Below are positions 41,265 to 44,799 of a DNA stretch of 44,799 nt, piece after piece. The position numbers were made by a program, and so were the translations under genes. The stretch is from an uncultured Clostridia bacterium. Its GTDB lineage: Bacteria > Bacillota > Clostridia > Oscillospirales > CAG-272. The notes under the pieces were generated by a model. That model searched no databases. It saw nothing but the letters and a program-made list of their open reading frames with translations, and was not told where the DNA came from. Position 1 is the stretch's first letter, and each line of letters begins with the position of its first letter. The stretch covers positions 1 through 44,799 of the forward strand of contig CALWTT010000081.1 in the NCBI GenBank assembly GCA_944384545.1, given 5' to 3'.

Positions 41265-42239
41265 TCACTCACCCCCTGCACGTATACCCCGGCGATACAG
41301 CAGGAACAGGAAAAAGGGGACGCCAATATACGACAAAACAATTCCTACCGGGATTTCATACGGTGAAAACATGCTGCGCGCCAAAAGCTCGCATACTACC
41401 GTCAGCATGGCACCAAACAGCAACGATCCAGGCAGCAGACTCCGCATATCCCTCGTTCCAAGTAGTCCTGCGGCCATATGCGGAGCAATCAATCCAACAA
41501 ATCCAAGCAGTCCGCACAGACTCACGGCGCTCCCCGCCAGCATAGCGGCAAACAGCATGCCGAAAAACCGGATCCGAGGTACACGCATTCCGAGTCCCAT
41601 CGCTATTTCGTCACCCAATACCAGAAGATTCCAGTCATAGCCGAACACAAGACTGCCGACAAGTCCGATACAAAAAAAGGGGAGCGCACTCAGCAAAGAC
41701 GGCATATCTGCCCCTGCAAAGCCACCGAGTGAAAACGCGAGCCGGTCCATTTGCAGGTCCGGACGCAACACCACTACCGTATCCAGAAGTGCCGTGAATA
41801 GACTGCTTACCGCAACCCCCGTCAGAATCACACGCCCCGGTGTACTAATCCCTCCTGTCCCCGAAATCACAAATACCAGCACCATGGCCACCAGTGCTTC
41901 GATAAAGGCGCCCCAGGCCGCCATTGCAGTCGATGCCGGAAACATAAGTATGGCCAGCAGAGAAAAAAGGCCGCTGCCCGCATTGACGCCGATGATACCC
42001 GGGCTTGCCAGGCGATTCCCGAGCATACACTGAAGCAATGCGCCGGCGCATGCCAGCGCGCCGCCTGCCAACACCGCGCTGAGCACACGCGGAAGACGCA
42101 CATATATCACAATCCGATACTCTGCTGACGACGGATCTGCTTGCCCCAGCGCCCTCCTATGTAAATACGGCAACCACTCTCCCCAGCCTCTATCGCACCA
42201 AACGGACATTTCTCCGAACATCTCCCGCAAGAATTGCAT
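41265..42239 (-). CDS. FecCD-family permease with a lost native N-terminus
   Basis: The open frame has 324 codons, but only residues from about 44 onward (YRIVIYVRLPRVLSAVLAGG) match FecCD permeases. Family landmarks then follow: GALLQCMLGNRLASPGIIGVNAGSGLF, GDEIAMGLGMRVPRIRF and GLIAPHMAAGLLGTRD. The first 43 residues are an out-of-frame reading of the overlapping 4Fe-4S protein gene (42107-42239), and the first membrane helix expected before the LPR motif is missing. No ribosome site precedes the ATG at 42239. A deletion joining two genes is the simplest explanation. The remaining helices and the ATPase interface look intact. Confidence 0.8.
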   Translation of the reverse strand: MQFLREMFGEMSVWCDRGWGEWLPYLHRRALGQADPSSAEYRIVIYVRLPRVLSAVLAGGALACAGALLQCMLGNRLASPGIIGVNAGSGLFSLLAILMFPASTAMAAWGAFIEALVAMVLVFVISGTGGISTPGRVILTGVAVSSLFTALLDTVVVLRPDLQMDRLAFSLGGFAGADMPSLLSALPFFCIGLVGSLVFGYDWNLLVLGDEIAMGLGMRVPRIRFFGMLFAAMLAGSAVSLCGLLGFVGLIAPHMAAGLLGTRDMRSLLPGSLLFGAMLTVVCELLARSMFSPYEIPVGIVLSYIGVPFFLFLLYRRGIRAGGE

Positions 42240-42841
42240 AATATACGGTCAATCTCTGCCTTGCCGTCCTTCAGCTTTGCCGCTCCAAGCGGACACGCCT
42301 GTTCAACCTGACATTTTTTGCAACCGCGGCATTTCTCCTCCGAAAAAACCGGGCTTCGCTGTCCTACAAGGCCCACATCGTTCAGGTCTGGTTTGACACA
42401 GTTGTTCGGGCAACCACCTACCGCAATTTTGAATTTATGTGGCAGCTCCACAGAACGGTATCCCTCATAAAACATCTTGTGCAGTCTGGCGGTCAGTGCC
42501 TGCGTATCCAATAGTCCGAATACACAGTAAGTGCCCTTGCAACTCACCAACGGACGCACCTTGCGCCCCGTACCGCCTGTTGCAATTCCGCCCTGCGCAA
42601 AAATTTCCCGTACCGCATCTACGTCTTCATACCGAATCCACGGGATTTCCACTGTCAGTCTTGTTGTAAACGCCATTTCTCCACGCCCGTAGGTTTCCGC
42701 CACGCGGCACAATGTCTGCATATCCGACGCTGTCATTACACCGTTTCCTGTAATCACTCACACAGCCTCATGCTCCCCATCACGGCTCGGTAAATATCCG
42801 TCTGCCTTCAGTTTTTTTCGTGCTTCTGCATCCGGTTTCAT
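42107..42841 (-). pseudogene. sulfite-reductase-like 4Fe-4S protein, nonsense codon and lost 3' end
   Basis: From the ATG at 42841 the frame reads MKPDAEARKKLKADGYLPSR, then DGEHEAV, then a TGA (42760-42758), then continues in frame VITGNGVMTASD to 42107. Homologues have a basic residue at the TGA position, so CGA to TGA is the likely change. Downstream the NiR/SiR ferredoxin-like domain (TTRLTVEIPWI), SCKGTYCVFG and GGCPNNCVKPDLND are intact, as are two 4Fe-4S motifs (CRGCKKCQVEQACP and CNSCGRCSEKCP). After GGRWGKQI the usual C-terminal 70-90 residues are missing and the sequence runs into the permease. Restart at the GTG (42757) directly after the TGA is possible. Selenocysteine is less likely. 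Confidence 0.75.
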
Positions 42842-42929
42842 TTTATATACCTGCTTTCTTTATGATTATCCGTCCTGTTAATCGCCTTTGAGCTTTCATC
42901 CACAGCACCCGTATGCGCTGCCGCTTCGC

Positions 42930-42959
42930 ATTCTATCATACAACCCTTTCTTCTGTCAA
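42930..42959 (-). promoter_or_regulatory. promoter of the damaged 4Fe-4S protein/ABC locus
   Basis: TTGACA (42959-42954) and TAGAAT (42935-42930) are 18 bp apart on the minus strand. The leader of about 80 nt contains a possible CAGC/GCTG stem but no riboswitch that I recognise. Confidence 0.65.
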
Positions 42960-43016
42960 GTGCGATCCCTTTTTACTGTACGCTTTTCAAATCTTCCTAT
43001 ATAATTCGAAGCAGAA

Positions 43017-43048
43017 AGAACGCAGAGCAGCCGCTCTGCGTTCTTTTT
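43017..43048. terminator. terminator downstream of the aldo-keto reductase gene
   Basis: AGAACGCAGAGC (43017-43028) pairs perfectly with GCTCTGCGTTCT (43033-43044), with a 4-base loop; T-run on the plus strand and a TTCTTT tail on the minus strand. Confidence 0.8.
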
Positions 43049-43049
43049 T

Positions 43050-44048
43050 TCATCCGTTTACAATGGTTTCTATGCGCTTCAACTCCTCTTCTGTAAAAGG
43101 AGTTGAATGAATCATCCCTGCGTTTTCACGAATCTGCTGTGGACGGGATGCTCCCACCAATACACTGACTACGGTTCCCTTTCCACGGGCCATCAGCCAG
43201 GAAAGCGCCATCTGGGAAAGACTCTCCCCGCGTTCCTCCGACAACTGCGTCAGCAGCTGAATCTTATGTATCCGTTCCGGTGTAATCTGTGATTCATTCA
43301 GAAACCGACCGTCCGTGCGCACGCGGCTGTCCCGCGGAATGCCAAACAGATATCGGCCGCCAAGCCAGCCCTGTTCCAGTGGGCTGAACGCGATCACACC
43401 TTTTTTCTCGTCACGGGATGCATCCAACAACCCATTTTTCTCTACCGTACGGTCCAGCATGGAATAGCGGTTTTGATTGATGATGAAAGGACAGTGAAGC
43501 GCGCGAAGAATCGCGGACGCCTCGCGCATCCGTTCCCCGTTATAATTGGATAATCCCACATAGAGCGCCTTGCCGCTATGTACTATATCGGAAAGTGCCT
43601 GCATCGTTTCTTCCAACGACGTATCCGGATCCATACGATGATGGTAAAAAATATCTACATACTCCAGTCCCATCCGTTTGAGTGAGGCATCCAGACTCGC
43701 TATTAAATACTTGCGTGAACCTCCATCGCCGTAAGGACCGCTCCACATATAATATCCCGCTTTGGTACTGATAATCAATTCATCTCGATACGCTCGCAGT
43801 TCTTCCCGCATAATACGTCCGAGATTGGACTCTGCTGCACCTTCAGCCGGACCGTAATTATTGGCCAAGTCAAAATGTGTTATTCCCATGTCAAACGCTG
43901 TAAAACACATGGATTTCATATTGTTGAAATTCCCGGTTTCTCCAAAGTTGTGCCAGAATCCAAGAGATACTGCCGGAAGTTTCAAGCCACTCTCTCCTAC
44001 ACGGTTATACTGCATGTTTTTATAGCGCAGTTCATTTGCCCGATACAT
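43050..44048 (-). CDS. aldo-keto reductase, YghZ-like
   Basis: 332 residues from the ATG with AAGGAG six bases upstream; the frame is open 18 codons further without support. It starts MYRANELRYKNMQYNRVGES and has LGFWHNFG, GITHFDLANNYGPAEG (about 53-68, with the catalytic Asp and Tyr), STKAGYYMWSGPYGDGGSRKYLIASLDASLKRMGLEYVDIFYHHRMDP and YVGLSNYNGERM. This pattern matches YghZ/L-glyceraldehyde 3-phosphate reductase-type enzymes and Kv-beta-like AKRs. It reduces aldehydes with NADPH in the cytoplasm; methylglyoxal detoxification is known for relatives. Single gene with its own promoter and a LacI/CcpA-type operator in the leader. Confidence 0.93.
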   Translation of the reverse strand: MYRANELRYKNMQYNRVGESGLKLPAVSLGFWHNFGETGNFNNMKSMCFTAFDMGITHFDLANNYGPAEGAAESNLGRIMREELRAYRDELIISTKAGYYMWSGPYGDGGSRKYLIASLDASLKRMGLEYVDIFYHHRMDPDTSLEETMQALSDIVHSGKALYVGLSNYNGERMREASAILRALHCPFIINQNRYSMLDRTVEKNGLLDASRDEKKGVIAFSPLEQGWLGGRYLFGIPRDSRVRTDGRFLNESQITPERIHKIQLLTQLSEERGESLSQMALSWLMARGKGTVVSVLVGASRPQQIRENAGMIHSTPFTEEELKRIETIVNG

Positions 44049-44083
44049 AAAATGCTCCTTATCTTTCTCTCTATATTGATTAA

Positions 44084-44098
44084 GGTAAGCGTTTACGG
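44084..44098. promoter_or_regulatory. LacI/CcpA-type (cre-like) operator upstream of the aldo-keto reductase gene
   Basis: GGTAAGCGTTTACGG is a near-palindrome (GTAA-gCGt-TTAC) close to the cre consensus TGWAANCGNTNWCA. It lies about 40 bases before the start codon and well downstream of the promoter, a roadblock position. The site is inferred by pattern only. Confidence 0.5.
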
Positions 44099-44212
44099 TC
44101 ATTTCATAGCCGTTATTTTACAGGGATTAGCGTATATACAATTCTACCGCCGACTGGCAAATAACTCCATACAATTTCACCGAAATACTTATACCACGAT
44201 ATCTATATTATA

Positions 44213-44241
44213 ATTATAGCATATTTGCAATTATCTGTCCA
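44213..44241 (-). promoter_or_regulatory. promoter of the aldo-keto reductase gene
   Basis: TGGACA (44241-44236) and TATAAT (44218-44213), 17 bp apart, with an extended TGC before the -10 on the minus strand. The leader is about 160 nt and AT-rich. Confidence 0.75.
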
Positions 44242-44365
44242 GCTGTTTCTACAAATATTCCTGAAATTATTCCTGTTTTTTGTGAAATTTCTGTTTATTT
44301 GGTTGTTTTTTTCAAAATATCCAATATTTTGATATATGAAGTGGGGGAAACATCGAAGATAAGGA

Positions 44366-44388
44366 AAAAGGCGGAGATCCCGCCTTTT
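44366..44388. terminator. intrinsic terminator between the 52-bp repeats and the aldo-keto reductase promoter
   Basis: AAAAGGCGG (44366-44374) pairs with CCGCCTTTT (44380-44388) around a short loop, with A and T runs on both sides, so it can stop transcripts in either direction. It may be the last stop for read-through from the rRNA operon. Confidence 0.75.
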
Positions 44389-44449
44389 CTGTATTCTCTA
44401 TATTTTGTATCCGCTTCTGCTTTGTTTATGTCTGGGGGCGTCCTGCGTT

Positions 44450-44605
44450 TTCCGCTTGCTGTCTTTTCACTGCTCGGCATACAGCGTCTACTTCTGTACC
44501 GTTCCGCTTGCTGTCTTTTCACTGCTCGGCATACAATGTCCACTTCTGTACCGTTCCGCTTGCTGTCTCTTCACTGCTCGGCATACAGCGTCTACTTCTG
44601 TACCG
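44450..44605. repeat. three tandem copies of a 52-bp repeat downstream of the 23S gene
   Basis: Copies at 44450-44501, 44502-44553 and 44554-44605, each starting TTCCGCTTGCTGTC and containing CACTGCTCGGCATACA; a fourth partial start follows (TTCCGCTGCTG). Copies 1 and 3 differ by one base (TTTT to TCTT); copy 2 differs at AGCGTCT to AATGTCC. A GCTGT...ACAGC pair in each unit can form a hairpin and is broken in copy 2. As 52 is not a multiple of three, the frame shifts between copies and no protein is supported. Confidence 0.9.
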
Positions 44606-44661
44606 TTCCGCTGCTGCCTCCGGCGGCACACAGCTTCGACCGCACGTCCTTCGCTCCGGGC

Positions 44662-44692
44662 AAAGAAAAAAGGCCCGTGCGAGAAGGCGGGC
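44662..44692 (-). terminator. terminator after the 23S rRNA gene
   Basis: On the minus strand GCCCG (44692-44688) pairs with CGGGC (44677-44673), followed by CTTTTTTCTTT. It lies about 60 bases beyond the 23S end. Confidence 0.7.
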
Positions 44693-44749
44693 ATTGAAAA
44701 CCGAATAAAGGGAAGGAACAGGAACGGCTCAGAAGAACTACGAAGAAGT

Positions 44750-44799
44750 AGTTCAAGCCCTCGGTCTATTAGTATCGCTCAGCTGAGCACATTACTGCG
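44750..44799 (-). rRNA. 23S ribosomal RNA, 3' end (rest outside the window)
   Basis: The minus strand reads GTGCTCAGCTGAGCGATACT, then AATAGACCGAGGGCTTGAAC, the conserved 3' terminal part of bacterial 23S rRNA. The exact end near 44750 is estimated from the closing CTTGAAC, which pairs with the 5' end of the molecule. The rRNA operon therefore enters from the right on the minus strand. No 5S gene is seen before the terminator at 44692-44662. Confidence 0.9.

Noticed and set aside
40780..41268. Alternative 162-codon frame overlapping the start of the FecE-type ATPase
   Set aside because: The real ATPase frame carries every Walker and ABC motif; the other frame is a shadow rich in Gly, Arg and Cys.
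42755..42800. Selenocysteine codon at the in-frame TGA
   Set aside because: The following stem begins directly after the UGA rather than at the usual distance, and the family position is basic rather than a redox Cys, so a nonsense change is favoured. It is kept as an alternative in the findings.
42842..42929. Riboswitch in the leader of the 4Fe-4S/ABC locus
   Set aside because: The leader is only about 80 nt, with one weak stem and no conserved core I could match to cobalamin, Moco or other classes.
44450..44605. CRISPR array
   Set aside because: The 52-bp units abut with no spacers between them, there are only three, and no cas genes are in the window.
44295..44708. Short ORFs on both strands through the 52-bp repeats
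   Set aside because: The unit length shifts the frame at each copy, no ribosome sites are seen, and the region lies between terminators.

Overview
The window looks like chromosomal DNA of an anaerobic, Gram-positive-type Clostridia member (Bacillota), probably gut-associated. Signs are a compact dcw cluster, a PPi-type phosphofructokinase, YitT and VanZ membrane proteins, BspA-like leucine-rich repeats, host-glycan glycosidases, and many sigma-A promoters of the TTGACA/17 bp/TATAAT kind. Genus is not inferred.

Layout. 1-894 (minus): ispD (cut by the left edge) and a small hypothetical gene. 895-1294: divergent control region with the mraZ promoter, a MraZ-type box and a second, inverted box. 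1295-13909 (plus): division and cell-wall cluster mraZ, rsmH, ftsL-like, class B PBP with PASTA domains, murE, murF, mraY, ftsW, murG, ftsZ, then an SGNH hydrolase. murD, murB, murC, ftsQ and ftsA are not present between these genes. 14031-18897 (minus): PPi-type PFK, YitT protein, and a large leucine-rich-repeat lipoprotein with its own promoter and a hairpin leader.

18973-26474 (minus): a tight six-gene operon from one strong promoter: TerB-N/TerB-C protein, BREX-type (BrxC/BrxD-like) P-loop ATPase, Lhr-like DEAD/DEAH helicase, SAM methyltransferase, Hsp33 and VanZ. The first three form a nucleic-acid-processing or stress/defence-like module without the BREX core genes. This is the best candidate here for a poorly described system.

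26563-37971 (minus): glycan catabolism. An operon of GH20-like, GH38 and GH95 enzymes, a secreted protein and a translationally coupled 38-residue peptide lies downstream of a second operon (Gfo/Idh/MocA oxidoreductase and sugar isomerase/epimerase-like TIM barrel). An AraC regulator is divergent. The glycosidases have no visible signal peptides and no sugar transporter is encoded here, so imported oligosaccharides are the likely substrates. 38888-40443: a two-gene glycosyltransferase/undecaprenyl-sugar transferase operon.

40482-42959 (minus): a damaged iron-type locus. A sulfite-reductase-like 4Fe-4S protein gene carries an early in-frame TGA, has lost its 3' end, and runs out of frame into a FecCD permease that has lost its 5' end; a FecE-type ATPase follows. 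43050-44241: aldo-keto reductase with a LacI/CcpA-type operator. 44366-44799: terminators, three 52-bp tandem repeats, and the 3' end of a 23S rRNA gene on the minus strand, with a terminator instead of a 5S gene directly after it.
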